A stretch of 64,000 nucleotides of DNA from Psychroserpens luteus (GTDB taxonomy: Bacteria > Bacteroidota > Bacteroidia > Flavobacteriales > Flavobacteriaceae). The translations under genes were made by a program, and so were the position numbers. The stretch is from positions 1-64,000 of the forward strand of contig NZ_JADILU010000011.1 in the NCBI RefSeq assembly GCF_015319355.1, in the 5' to 3' direction. Under the pieces are notes generated by a model. That model searched no databases and was not told the DNA's origin. It saw nothing but the letters and a program-made list of their open reading frames with translations. Of the stretch, positions 57,139 through 64,000 are shown piece by piece; the first letter of the stretch is position 1; each line of letters opens with the position of its first letter.

Positions 57139-57702
57139 TTAAGAAACCACTTTCTCTTTAGACCAAGCAAAAGGTTTAAAAGGTGCATCTACTGCAGTAT
57201 TTGCAATATGATTTGTATAGTTGCTAATTACTTTTTGAGACAATCCTAAGATGATTTCTAAGACTTGTTGCTCACCATAACCTGCTGCATAAAATGCTGC
57301 TAGTTCTTCTTGAGATACATGTCCGCGATTACGAGTAATTGCTAATGTTAATGTACGTAATGCTTCTAATTTAGAATCTTCAAGAGGTGTTTCATTACGT
57401 AGAGCTTCAGTAATAGCATCATCAACTTTCATCATTTTTGCAATTGCTGTATGTGCAGGTACACAGTAATGACATTCATGTTCTACGTTAATCGTTTGCC
57501 ATACTACAGTTAATTCATCTTTATTAAAAGACGTTTCTGTAAATAATTTATGGATGGTCTGGTAAGCTTCTAAAATACCAGGAGCTCCTGCTAAAACACC
57601 ATGTAAACCAGGAATCATTCCGTTAGCTTTAAGTGATTGCTCTAATAATGCTTTGCTACCTTCTGGAGCAGTTTCAATGTTGTGAACTTTTAATGTTGTC
57701 AT
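57139..57702 (-). CDS. Carboxymuconolactone decarboxylase / AhpD-like protein
   Basis: The protein has 187 residues. HECHYCVPAHTAIAK holds the CxxC pair and downstream His of AhpD-type alkylhydroperoxidases, in an all-helical fold. It likely cycles between thiol and disulfide to reduce peroxides. It is the first gene of the operon. The palindrome CTAAACGTTCGTTTAG sits 39 bp before its start. Confidence 0.9.
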   Translation of the reverse strand: MTTLKVHNIETAPEGSKALLEQSLKANGMIPGLHGVLAGAPGILEAYQTIHKLFTETSFNKDELTVVWQTINVEHECHYCVPAHTAIAKMMKVDDAITEALRNETPLEDSKLEALRTLTLAITRNRGHVSQEELAAFYAAGYGEQQVLEIILGLSQKVISNYTNHIANTAVDAPFKPFAWSKEKVVS

Positions 57703-57740
57703 ATTTTTCTTTTTTATTTTAATTGATATGTTAATTATTT

Positions 57741-57756
57741 CTAAACGTTCGTTTAG
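57741..57756. promoter_or_regulatory. TetR-family operator, site 1
   Basis: CTAAACGTTCGTTTAG is a perfect 7-2-7 palindrome upstream of the AhpD-like gene. A 13-of-16 match lies at 58388-58403 upstream of the TetR gene. Confidence 0.7.
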
Positions 57757-57776
57757 TTATTTTGTAAAAAAAATGT

Positions 57777-58340
57777 TTAAATATTTACAAAAGTCATTTC
57801 AATATAATCTTCAATTTCTTTTGTAGTATTAACTCTAGATGCTGCTGCTAAACCATGTTTTGCTAATAATAAATAATTAGCTTGTTTTAGTATTGTAGTT
57901 TCGTCTTTAGTTGTATTTATTTTTAATTTCTCAATAAATAACTCTTTAAGATTATCCATGAAAGAAATCATTTCTTCTTTTATTAATTGATCTTCATTTT
58001 CAGAAAACTCATTATAAGTATTGGTAACCAAACACCCTTTCTGGTCATGCCCTTTATAATTTGCATCAACAGAGTCATAGAAAAATTGCTTAATATCTTC
58101 AACACCATTTGTGGCATTCTTAAATTTTTCTAATATAACGCTAACTTTAGTTTTGTAGCATTTTAGACTTTCAAGAAACAAACCATGTTTGTTACCAAAA
58201 CTAGAATATATAGAAAACTTGTTAATGCCCATTTCTTTTTCAAGCATTTGCATAGACGTTGTTTCGTAGCCATTTTTCCAAAATAGGTTCATTGCTTTTT
58301 CAACAACTAAGTCTTCGTTATATTGTTTTTTTCTTGCCAT
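57777..58340 (-). CDS. TetR/AcrR family transcriptional regulator
   Basis: The protein has 187 residues from MARKKQYNEDLVVEKAMNLF. The open frame to 58367 adds nine residues without merit. The N-terminal HTH (NGYETTSMQMLEKEMGINKFSIYSSFGNKHGLF) is of the NemR/YxaF-like TetR type. The C-terminal domain has a cysteine in KGCLVTNTY, as seen in electrophile-sensing relatives. It is oriented with the operon, and both promoters carry the same palindrome, so it probably represses itself and the eight genes. Confidence 0.92.
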   Translation of the reverse strand: MARKKQYNEDLVVEKAMNLFWKNGYETTSMQMLEKEMGINKFSIYSSFGNKHGLFLESLKCYKTKVSVILEKFKNATNGVEDIKQFFYDSVDANYKGHDQKGCLVTNTYNEFSENEDQLIKEEMISFMDNLKELFIEKLKINTTKDETTILKQANYLLLAKHGLAAASRVNTTKEIEDYIEMTFVNI

Positions 58341-58387
58341 GTTAACTTTCCGTGAAAACGGAAACATTTTCTAATTACAATACAAAA

Positions 58388-58403
58388 CTAACCAATCGTT
58401 TAG
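58388..58403. promoter_or_regulatory. TetR-family operator, site 2
   Basis: CTAACCAATCGTTTAG matches site 1 (57741-57756) at 13 of 16 positions, keeping the full CGTTTAG right half. It is 48 bp before the tetR start. Confidence 0.55.
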
Positions 58404-58515
58404 AAATAAAAAAGGATTTAACATAATTTTAAATTTATGCTTCAATAGTTTTGGATGAATTCTAAAAATTACTGTGCATTACTAAACTTATAACGCACAG
58501 CAATTATCTATAGTT

Positions 58516-60369
58516 TTAAATACTTTTAACGAAATCTAAAAACACTTTTTTATGCAATTCAAGATCTAGGTTAGGAGACAATGAAGCACGCACAATATAA
58601 TCTTTGTCACCTTCTTTAGTGGTGCCTTGAGTAGAGGTTGCAGGTATCGTCCAATAACAACCTTTTAATTGTCCGTAGCTTACACAAAACTTACTTTCAT
58701 TAGGGATTTCAGTAATCATCAAATTGATTAACTTCAAATTTAAAGCTCTTTTGTATGTTTCTCTTTCTTCATCAGTTTGTCCTTTAGTTGGAAGGTCTAA
58801 TGAAAAAACAGAAGGTGTAAACCCTTGATCAGCCAATTCATCTGAAACAAAATTAATCTTTGCATCAGGTAAAACGCCATGAATAAAGTTTACAAATTCG
58901 CGTGTGTTTTTATAGGCATCAATAATTCTTTGATTCATTGAAGGCAATTGTGTTGCTAAGATTTCATATTGAAGATCTGTAGCCTCATTATCACAAAGCT
59001 CTAGATGCATTTCTATCTTGCCCATCAATGCAGCAGTTTTATTATTTCCTACGCAATAACCAGCAGTACATTGTCCACCACTTGGGAATTTAGATCCACT
59101 AGCATAAGAAATAGTTCTCACTGTTGAGAGTATCTTATCTTCACCTAAAAAGAGCACATTAGGACAAAACGTTTGATCCAAAATAAAAACAGGATCTATA
59201 GCAATCTCACCCGTTGAGGTTCTGCGCTCTTTACTTAAAGCCTCTTTTAATTTAATAAGATCAGGAACTTCAACTCTAGGGTTTGTAGGAATTTCAGCAA
59301 TAATATAAGGTATAGCATCCTGCTTAGCAATGGTATCTAAAACAGTATGGATACTTTTTACCATATCATTATCACCATCTACAGGTAAATCTACCACTTC
59401 AACATGATCAAGACAAGCAGCAACACGTCTAGCTTGGTCATTTGTACCACCATAACAATTTGGCGGAACAATAAACTTAATAGCCTTTCCTTTATGATTT
59501 TCTAACGCATCATGAATTAAACCCATCATAATAGCATATTGAATAGATAATCCACTAGAAGCCACCAAAGGCTTTAATTCTGTACCAGTAATAGTTGAAA
59601 TTAAATCTAAAACGCGGGTTTTATTTGTAGAGTTATCTTTTGTTTTATTCTCAATAGGAGAGTGCGCTACTAACGATTTTAAAGCAGCTAGTGAATTAGC
59701 AGGAGTCATTGCAATCGTTTCTCTACGTCTTACATGCTGAATATCTGAAATATAACTTGCATTTTCTTTTCCATTTACAACTAAAACGCTTCCTAAATGA
59801 GAATAAAGGTTGATAAAAAAGTCAACATTTGGGTTTAGGTTAACGCTGCCTATTTCATCTTGATTAGAAATAAAAACGGTACTACCATTAAACTCAACAA
59901 TTGCTTCTGCGCTTTCCACTTGTTTCAACTCAAATTTATAACCGTAAACACGCTTTATCACTTCAGCATCAAAATATTCTGGTAAAGAACCAGTATAAAC
60001 AATTTGAGTGTTTTTATTGTCTAATAAATTTTTCCGCAGAATAGAAAAAACAGGAATTGTCTTAGAATCAAAACTAATTACATGTTCAGCATTCAAGTCA
60101 TATAAGTTTCCAATTGCCCATTCTAGCACACAAGATAAAGGATGACCCAATCTTATGTAATCATAAGCAGTAGGTAATATGTCTAAGGATGAGGTTTGAG
60201 AATTATTATCGTTATATAGAGTTTCAAACTGTTCTAGAAATTGAGTTTTCGCCAATTTTTCATCATAAATATCTAAGCGATGGGTTGTAGTATTCAACCA
60301 ACCAATAGGCATACGTTCTAGTACGTCTTTTATATAATTAAGCATTTGATTTTGTTCCATGATTTCCAT
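58516..60369 (-). CDS. PLP-dependent Cys/Met metabolism-type enzyme, long form
   Basis: The 617-residue protein may start at the second ATG (MEQNQ). The C-terminal ~380 residues follow the fold-type I Cys/Met family: SGLSIQYAIMMGL, PPNCYGGTNDQARR, IIAEIPTNPRVEVPDL, FILDQTF, and the PLP lysine in SYASGSKFPSGGQCTAGY (about residue 430). An N-terminal ~230 residues are additional. They include GHPLSCVLEWAIGNLYDLN, which looks like a second, degenerate aminotransferase-like half. It probably acts on a sulfur amino acid conjugate. Substrate unknown. It borders the right cassette array. Confidence 0.8.
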   Translation of the reverse strand: MEIMEQNQMLNYIKDVLERMPIGWLNTTTHRLDIYDEKLAKTQFLEQFETLYNDNNSQTSSLDILPTAYDYIRLGHPLSCVLEWAIGNLYDLNAEHVISFDSKTIPVFSILRKNLLDNKNTQIVYTGSLPEYFDAEVIKRVYGYKFELKQVESAEAIVEFNGSTVFISNQDEIGSVNLNPNVDFFINLYSHLGSVLVVNGKENASYISDIQHVRRRETIAMTPANSLAALKSLVAHSPIENKTKDNSTNKTRVLDLISTITGTELKPLVASSGLSIQYAIMMGLIHDALENHKGKAIKFIVPPNCYGGTNDQARRVAACLDHVEVVDLPVDGDNDMVKSIHTVLDTIAKQDAIPYIIAEIPTNPRVEVPDLIKLKEALSKERRTSTGEIAIDPVFILDQTFCPNVLFLGEDKILSTVRTISYASGSKFPSGGQCTAGYCVGNNKTAALMGKIEMHLELCDNEATDLQYEILATQLPSMNQRIIDAYKNTREFVNFIHGVLPDAKINFVSDELADQGFTPSVFSLDLPTKGQTDEERETYKRALNLKLINLMITEIPNESKFCVSYGQLKGCYWTIPATSTQGTTKEGDKDYIVRASLSPNLDLELHKKVFLDFVKSI

Positions 60370-60552
60370 TTTTAATGGTGTCGCAAAGATACATTAATTA
60401 GATTTTTTTAAAGTGTAGCAGCGCGATTTTGTATTCTGTTTAACACTTGTCTAAAATTTGACTTCATAATTACAAAAGGATGCTATTTTTTTTCTTCGGA
60501 AATTTTAGGTGTGTGGACTATTCTAGCTGTTATAGAACTTTTAGTTAATAGT

Positions 60553-60714
60553 AGAAAAAGGAAGAACAGAGAATTAGCATTAATAGTAGTTTGTAACAAA
60601 ATATTAAAACAAGCCTTTGCCATTGCTAAATCAGGATTAATATTTGATAATGAATATAAAAGTAAACTAGTTAAAATTCAATGGATTTTTACTTGTTTTT
60701 TAGCACAGTACTTT
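60553..60714 (+). pseudogene. IS110 transposase 3' remnant, copy 2
   Basis: It encodes the last ~42 residues of the IS110 transposase (ELALIVVCNKILKQAFAIAK, then SGLIFDNEYKSKLVKI). The element's right end (…CAGTACTTT) abuts GTTAGCA at 60715. The usual stop TAA is CAA here. Sequence upstream of 60553 is unrelated to the element, so this is a truncated remnant. Confidence 0.85.
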
Positions 60715-61152
60715 GTTAGCAGTAGTTTTTACTTTTTTACCAGATGTTTATAGTTTCAATAAATTCCGAGTCTCCTGTCACACTGATTTTTATTTTAGAA
60801 GGAACAAAACTTTTTCCTTTATATTCAGCTTCGGCAGAAAAATTCAATTTTTTTCCGTCAATTAATAATTCCTCTAGCATTTTATCAAATCGATGTTTAA
60901 AGATTTGGGCAAATTCAGGAACGTAAAGAATATTTCTTTCACTATCTTCTCCACCAAATTCTAATCCTATTAGGTGAAGTTTTACCAATTCTCCTTTTTT
61001 GTATAAACCAATAGCTTTACTTTTAGAAGTAATTCTGCTGAAATCAGGTCCATTTCCGTTTTCTAATTTCGAATTGTCATTTTTTTTAAACCAATTTAAC
61101 ATATTCAGTTATTTTATTTTCGATTTCGAGTGTTTTCCAGATTGTTGGCAAC
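60715..61152. other. Cassette-like unit C2 (inferred)
   Basis: It contains one minus-strand gene (60737-61102), bounded by GTTAGCAGTAG (60715) and ...TTGGCAAC (61145-61152). The end pairing is imperfect, weaker than in units C1, C3, C4 and C5. Confidence 0.4.
60737..61102 (-). CDS. Hypothetical protein in cassette-like unit
   Basis: The 121-residue soluble protein starts MLNWFKKNDNSKLENGNGPD with a mixed alpha/beta body. Features are ITSKSKAIGLYKKGELVKLHLIGLEFGGEDSERN, YVPEFAQIFKHRFDKMLEELL and a beta-rich end. There is no signal peptide and no catalytic motif that I recognise. It resembles small uncharacterised Bacteroidota proteins of variable genome islands. The stop lies 22 bp from the GTT core, as in a gene cassette. 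Confidence 0.7.
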   Translation of the reverse strand: MLNWFKKNDNSKLENGNGPDFSRITSKSKAIGLYKKGELVKLHLIGLEFGGEDSERNILYVPEFAQIFKHRFDKMLEELLIDGKKLNFSAEAEYKGKSFVPSKIKISVTGDSEFIETINIW

Positions 61153-61279
61153 GTGTTGTGTATGGTTAGTTGCGTTGGCAGGAACTAAGTTAGTAAAAGA
61201 AACCGAACCAATAGGAAAATCCACAGGATTTTCCGAGTAAACACAACACAAGCAATTGATTATACATGGTGTTGTGCGT
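61145..61279. repeat. attC-like palindromic repeat R2
   Basis: The outer arms are GTTGTGTATGGTTAGTTGCG (from 61155) and GCAATTGATTATACATGG (61252-61269). The inner stem GGAAAATCC/GGATTTTCC lies at 61214-61234. The repeat starts after ...GGCAAC and ends at GTTGTGCGT (61271-61279). Confidence 0.65.
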
Positions 61280-61814
61280 TCGTTTTTTATCTCACGTTTT
61301 GTTTTAAATTCAGATTTTTTCTTTGACTTATGTTTTTAAAGAATTTGGGGTTTGTTTTTTACTAAACCTTTAATATATTAATATTTGATTTTTTCAGATG
61401 CTCAATCCATTTAGCAGGATAATTCACTACAAATTTAAGTACTCTTTCATTTGATAGTATAATTTTAAGACCATTATCTATTAATTGCAAAGTTTTTACT
61501 CTATTAGCCGAATCAATTTCAGATAAGTTTAAGTATTCATCTTTTCCTCCTAGACCTAAATTGAAAATATGAGGAATAAATATCAAACGTTCTTGAGTCA
61601 GTATCAATTTCCCACCAACAGCTAAGGCTCCTTTCCATAAATTTGCGCCATCAGAAAAAATTTCGGTCTCATTTTGATTGTAATTAATTTTCAAATCTTG
61701 CTTAAATAACTCAACAAGTAAATTCATAATTTTTGATTTTTATTAATTATTTTTATTTTCTGCATCAAATCGATTTTTAATTTTTTACAGATTTTTGCTT
61801 AAATGACGCACAAC
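61271..61814. other. Cassette-like unit C3 (inferred)
   Basis: One minus-strand gene (61362-61727) lies between GTTGTGCGT (61271-61279) and ACGCACAAC (61806-61814), perfect inverse complements over 9 bp. Confidence 0.55.
61362..61727 (-). CDS. GRAM-like domain protein in cassette-like unit
   Basis: The 121-residue protein reads LWKGALAVGGKLILTQERLI then FIPHIFNLGLGGKDEYLNLSEI, and LIDNGLKIILSNERVLKFVV then NYPAKWIEHLKKS. This is the PH-like GRAM pattern: strands ending in a C-terminal helix with a conserved Trp. GRAM domains bind lipids or proteins. It has no signal or membrane helix. It is alone in its unit with attC-like repeats on both sides. Cellular role unknown. Confidence 0.75.
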   Translation of the reverse strand: MNLLVELFKQDLKINYNQNETEIFSDGANLWKGALAVGGKLILTQERLIFIPHIFNLGLGGKDEYLNLSEIDSANRVKTLQLIDNGLKIILSNERVLKFVVNYPAKWIEHLKKSNINILKV

Positions 61815-61946
61815 GGTCTTGTGTATGATTTCGTTGCGTGTTTAAGCAATAAAGTTAGCAAATAAATCACAGATAGAAAGTCCGCGAGGACTTTCGTAAG
61901 TAGGCTATAACTAGCAATGAATTATACACGGTGTTGTGTGTAGTAC
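61806..61946. repeat. attC-like palindromic repeat R3
   Basis: The left arm is CTTGTGTATGATTTCGTTGCG (from 61818) and the right arm GCAATGAATTATACACGG (61914-61931). The inner stem GAAAGTCC/GGACTTTC lies at 61876-61895, changed on both sides relative to R1 and R2. Ends are ACGCACAAC and GTTGTGTGTAG. Confidence 0.65.
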
Positions 61947-62424
61947 TTTATTTCAGAAATCTAATTCTTTCTCCAGTATCAGGATCCGACAAAAAATACC
62001 ATAATTGATAATTCTCCTTTAACTTATAAATTTCTAAATTCTTTGAGGTTTTTATATCGTTAAAATTCAGTTTAATTTTTTTCGTATCATATTGCTCAAT
62101 AATTTCCCACGTTCCAGATGAAGTTCCGTTATTAATTTCTCGGTCAAATAGATTTTGAGAATTATTCATTTCGAAAAGATTATCAGGCTTAAATGTCAAA
62201 ACAATACTATCAGTTTTAATTTCCGAAAGATACTCGTATGAAAATTTGTCCATTTTCCAAGTTCCTATAATATCATTTGAATTTACTTCAACATTTTTTC
62301 TCTCAATATTTACATCGATTGGTCCCATAAAATGGCAAGATGTAAATCCAAGAACTAAAATCAATAAAATCCAATAATGTCTTTTCATTTCAATTTTTGA
62401 GTTTGGTTGGGTATTACACACAAC
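61933..62424. other. Cassette-like unit C4 (inferred)
   Basis: One minus-strand lipoprotein gene lies between GTTGTGTGTAGTAC (61933-61946) and GTATTACACACAAC (62411-62424), inverse complements at 13 of 14 positions. Confidence 0.55.
61948..62388 (-). CDS. Lipocalin-like lipoprotein in cassette-like unit
   Basis: The protein has 146 residues when started at 62388, where MKRHYWILLILVLGFTSC gives a lipoprotein signal (Cys18). The frame upstream to 62454 reads through the repeat and is unlikely to be translated. The mature part, DIIGTWKMDKFSYEYL then IVLTFKPDNLFEMNNS and GTWEIIEQYDTKKIKLNFND, has the GTW...F.pDG-like pattern of small lipocalin-like proteins. The role is unknown. The stop is 15 bp from the GTT core. 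Confidence 0.75.
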   Translation of the reverse strand: MKRHYWILLILVLGFTSCHFMGPIDVNIERKNVEVNSNDIIGTWKMDKFSYEYLSEIKTDSIVLTFKPDNLFEMNNSQNLFDREINNGTSSGTWEIIEQYDTKKIKLNFNDIKTSKNLEIYKLKENYQLWYFLSDPDTGERIRFLK

Positions 62425-62459
62425 AATTGGATATACACTATAATCTATACCCACAGTTA

Positions 62460-62552
62460 GACGAAGTTCGACTATTTTTTTGATAAAGTCAAGTTTGAAA
62501 CTTTTTGGTTCAATTCATATGGGCACTCGTTACAAAGGAGCGCTAGCAGAGG
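62460..62552. repeat. Degenerate composite repeat next to IS110 remnant 3
   Basis: It starts with the 27-bp segment shared with 2591-2617 and continues to GGCACTCGTTACAAAGGAGC and GCGCTAGCAGAGG. The string GCGCTAGCA also occurs at 2549-2557. It appears to be part of a dispersed repeat broken by insertions. Confidence 0.45.
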
Positions 62553-62696
62553 GAATTAGCATTAATAGCAGTTTGTAAAAAACTATTAAAACAAGCATCT
62601 GTAATAGCTAAGTCAGGATTAATATTTGGTAATGAATATAAAAGTAAACTAGTTAAAATTCAATGGATTTTTACTTGTTTTTTAGTACAGTACTTT
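62553..62696 (+). pseudogene. IS110 transposase 3' remnant, copy 3
   Basis: It encodes ELALIAVCKKLLKQASVIAK then SGLIFGNEYKSKLVKI and the element's right end, which abuts GTTGGCAAC at 62697. Like copy 2 it has CAA in place of the stop codon. No transposase 5' part is present. Confidence 0.85.
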
Positions 62697-63320
62697 GTTG
62701 GCAACTGGCTTTATTTCATTATTTCAGTCAGATAAACGATTCCGAAAATCCAACCAACATAGAGTAGAGTATAAGTTAGCGAGTAAACTGCTGAAATTCC
62801 AATATCTCCTTTTGTGTCTTTTGATTTATTAAAAACGAATTTTAATGCTCTGAAAAAAATCCAATACAACATTGCTAAAATTATAAAAAGCGAAAACCAA
62901 AAAACAGCTTCCAAAACGATTAGTAATACAATTATCAAAATTGTCATTACAATCCATAAGAGAATGGATAAAATCAATCCACCAATTCCATCTCCAACAT
63001 CAATTGAAGGTGTGTCGAAAGTTGGTGAAGCATTTCCCATTATATCACCTCGTTTAAAATTCCGAAACTTTGGAAAATTGTCAATCAATCCAATTCCTTT
63101 ATAAAGTCCATAAGTCATAAACAGGAATAGTGATGTTGCTATAATTCCTAAAGATAAATATAGATTTGAAGTTAGACTTCGATTGTAATTAATTCCTGTC
63201 AGATAAACAGTGAGAATTGTAATTCCGATTACGAGTAATGAAACTATGAAAACGGATTTTCCTTTTAAATAATTCTGTTTAATTTTCAATTCAGAGTATT
63301 TTGGTCAGTTTGTTACCAAC
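62697..63320. other. Cassette-like unit C5 (inferred)
   Basis: One minus-strand membrane protein gene lies between GTTGGCAAC (62697-62705) and GTTACCAAC (63312-63320), inverse complements at 8 of 9 positions. Confidence 0.5.
62711..63289 (-). CDS. Multi-pass membrane protein in cassette-like unit
   Basis: The 192-residue protein has about five membrane helices: 13-31, 42-64, 100-125, 126-148 and 168-190. A soluble loop at 70-100 (NFPKFRNFKRGDIMGNASPT, FDTPSIDVGDG) links the second and third helices. I do not recognise the family. The stop is 14 bp from the GTT core and the start 23 bp before the inverse core, a compact cassette-like fit. Confidence 0.7.
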   Translation of the reverse strand: MKIKQNYLKGKSVFIVSLLVIGITILTVYLTGINYNRSLTSNLYLSLGIIATSLFLFMTYGLYKGIGLIDNFPKFRNFKRGDIMGNASPTFDTPSIDVGDGIGGLILSILLWIVMTILIIVLLIVLEAVFWFSLFIILAMLYWIFFRALKFVFNKSKDTKGDIGISAVYSLTYTLLYVGWIFGIVYLTEIMK

Positions 63321-63454
63321 GGTTTCGTGCATGAAAAGTAGCGCTGAAAATAAGCTGTTACTTTCCGGATTAAATTCAAGCCGAATTTTTAAAAACGCCA
63401 AAACCTTAGTGTTAGCAACGACTTGCGCTATTTTTTATATACATCTTTGTTAGC
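63312..63454. repeat. attC-like palindromic repeat R5, second type
   Basis: The left arm CCAACGGTTTCGTGCATG followed by AAAAGTAGCGC pairs imperfectly with GCGCTATTTTTTATATACAT (63426-63445). It ends in GTTAGC at 63449. The central part differs from R1-R3, so it is a different repeat sequence with the same end organisation. Confidence 0.5.
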
Positions 63455-63990
63455 TATAGTAACTTTTCCAGTTCCATATCTATCATTTCATTAGAATTAT
63501 CGGTTGCAATCATTCCTGTAAATGATGTAATAATTCCATTCTTATCTAAATAAATATTCAATGGATATGCTTGATTATTCAATTTGTCTATCTCATTTTT
63601 AGCACTAACAAAATGCGTGTAGTTAAAAGATTTTTTTACTAAGAAATCAACCACCTTTTCCTTAGACTCAAATGTAATGGCTACAAAGTTTACATTTTCG
63701 GCATATTTTTCTTTTAGTTTATTTAAGTTCGGCATTTCCTCAATACAAGGCGGACAATTTATAAACCATAAATTAATTAAAGTTGGTTTTCCATTAAGTG
63801 TAGATAGATTTACTTTCTCTCCATCTATCGAAGTTAATTCGGAAAATGGTAGTTTTTCACCTATAAAAGGTTCCATATTAGAAAATGGATTCACTGTTTC
63901 TTTAACCGTTGTTTTGAAAATCTTTATAATTGAGTCGTTTCTCTCAACAACTGACAATATATCTTCCTGTAATTCTCCTCTTTCAGACAT
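63454..63990 (-). CDS. TlpA-like thioredoxin-fold protein (N-terminus possibly outside window)
   Basis: There are 178 residues from the ATG at 63990. The thioredoxin-like domain starts IGEKLPFSELTSIDGEKVNL and has the redox motif LWFINCPPCIEEMPNL (CPPC), then VNFVAITFESKEKV and NQAYPLNIYLDKNG with the cis-proline. TlpA/ResA-like proteins reduce periplasmic disulfides and usually have a signal or anchor. None is seen here, and the frame stays open to the window edge, so the true start may lie beyond 64000. The stop codon overlaps the GTTAGC core. Confidence 0.82.
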   Translation of the reverse strand: MSERGELQEDILSVVERNDSIIKIFKTTVKETVNPFSNMEPFIGEKLPFSELTSIDGEKVNLSTLNGKPTLINLWFINCPPCIEEMPNLNKLKEKYAENVNFVAITFESKEKVVDFLVKKSFNYTHFVSAKNEIDKLNNQAYPLNIYLDKNGIITSFTGMIATDNSNEMIDMELEKLL

Positions 63991-64000
63991 TTTTATTTTA

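Overview
The window looks like a chromosome segment of a marine-type Flavobacteriaceae bacterium (Bacteroidota). The DNA is AT-rich. Promoters have the Bacteroidota form TTTG-N18-20-TAnnTTTG, and ribosome binding sites are weak everywhere except at rpsU. The proteins include type IX secretion cargo (gliding-motility-type C-terminal domain), PorP/SprF, DUF2851, DUF6503 and DUF3467 families. No plasmid or phage genes are visible.

Layout. (1) 1-2640: mobile region with the end of an IS3-type element, a palindromic attC-like repeat split by an intact IS110-family element (with a candidate bridge RNA upstream of its transposase), and a single-gene cassette. (2) 2643-12922: DinB-like protein, DUF2851 protein, PspC protein, K+ channel, Na+/alanine symporter, helix-hairpin-helix protein, acyl-CoA dehydrogenase, a carboxypeptidase-regulatory-domain outer-membrane-type protein, and an archaeal-type GH13 alpha-amylase lipoprotein with a LacI-type palindrome upstream. 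(3) 12949-28400: translation and transcription core: rpsU, xerC-like, hpf, tRNA-Thr/Tyr/Gly/Thr, tuf, tRNA-Trp, secE, nusG, rplKAJL, rpoBC, DUF3467. (4) 28625-30593: small Fe-S protein and prfC. (5) 31114-41875: a 2603-residue repetitive T9SS adhesin followed by PorP/SprF and PorE-like OmpA proteins. (6) 41982-44320: idi, a QueD-like gene, manA, a small hypothetical gene and a second identical tRNA-Thr. (7) 44634-52040: lipoprotein, DUF819 membrane protein, an SPFH/glycine-zipper/ribbon-helix-helix operon, a divergent sigma-54-type promoter feeding a short terminated transcript, hydrolase, AlkB-like, VanX-like and TspO-like genes. (8) 52159-58340: an eight-gene detoxification-like operon and its probable TetR repressor, with matching operator palindromes at both promoters. 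(9) 58516-60369: a PLP enzyme. (10) 60553-64000: a second array of small single-gene cassettes on the minus strand, separated by attC-like palindromic repeats and two IS110 3' remnants.

The most interesting signal is at the two ends. Single minus-strand genes are each bounded by a GTT... core on one side and its inverse ...AAC on the other. They are separated by ~130-bp folded repeats, and IS110 right ends abut exactly the GTT core in three places. This matches the architecture of integron cassettes (attC arrays without a visible integrase) targeted by an attC-seeking IS110/IS1111 element. The next most interesting is the sigma-54 promoter plus terminator pair at 48132-48272, which appears to make an unannotated ~115-nt RNA.
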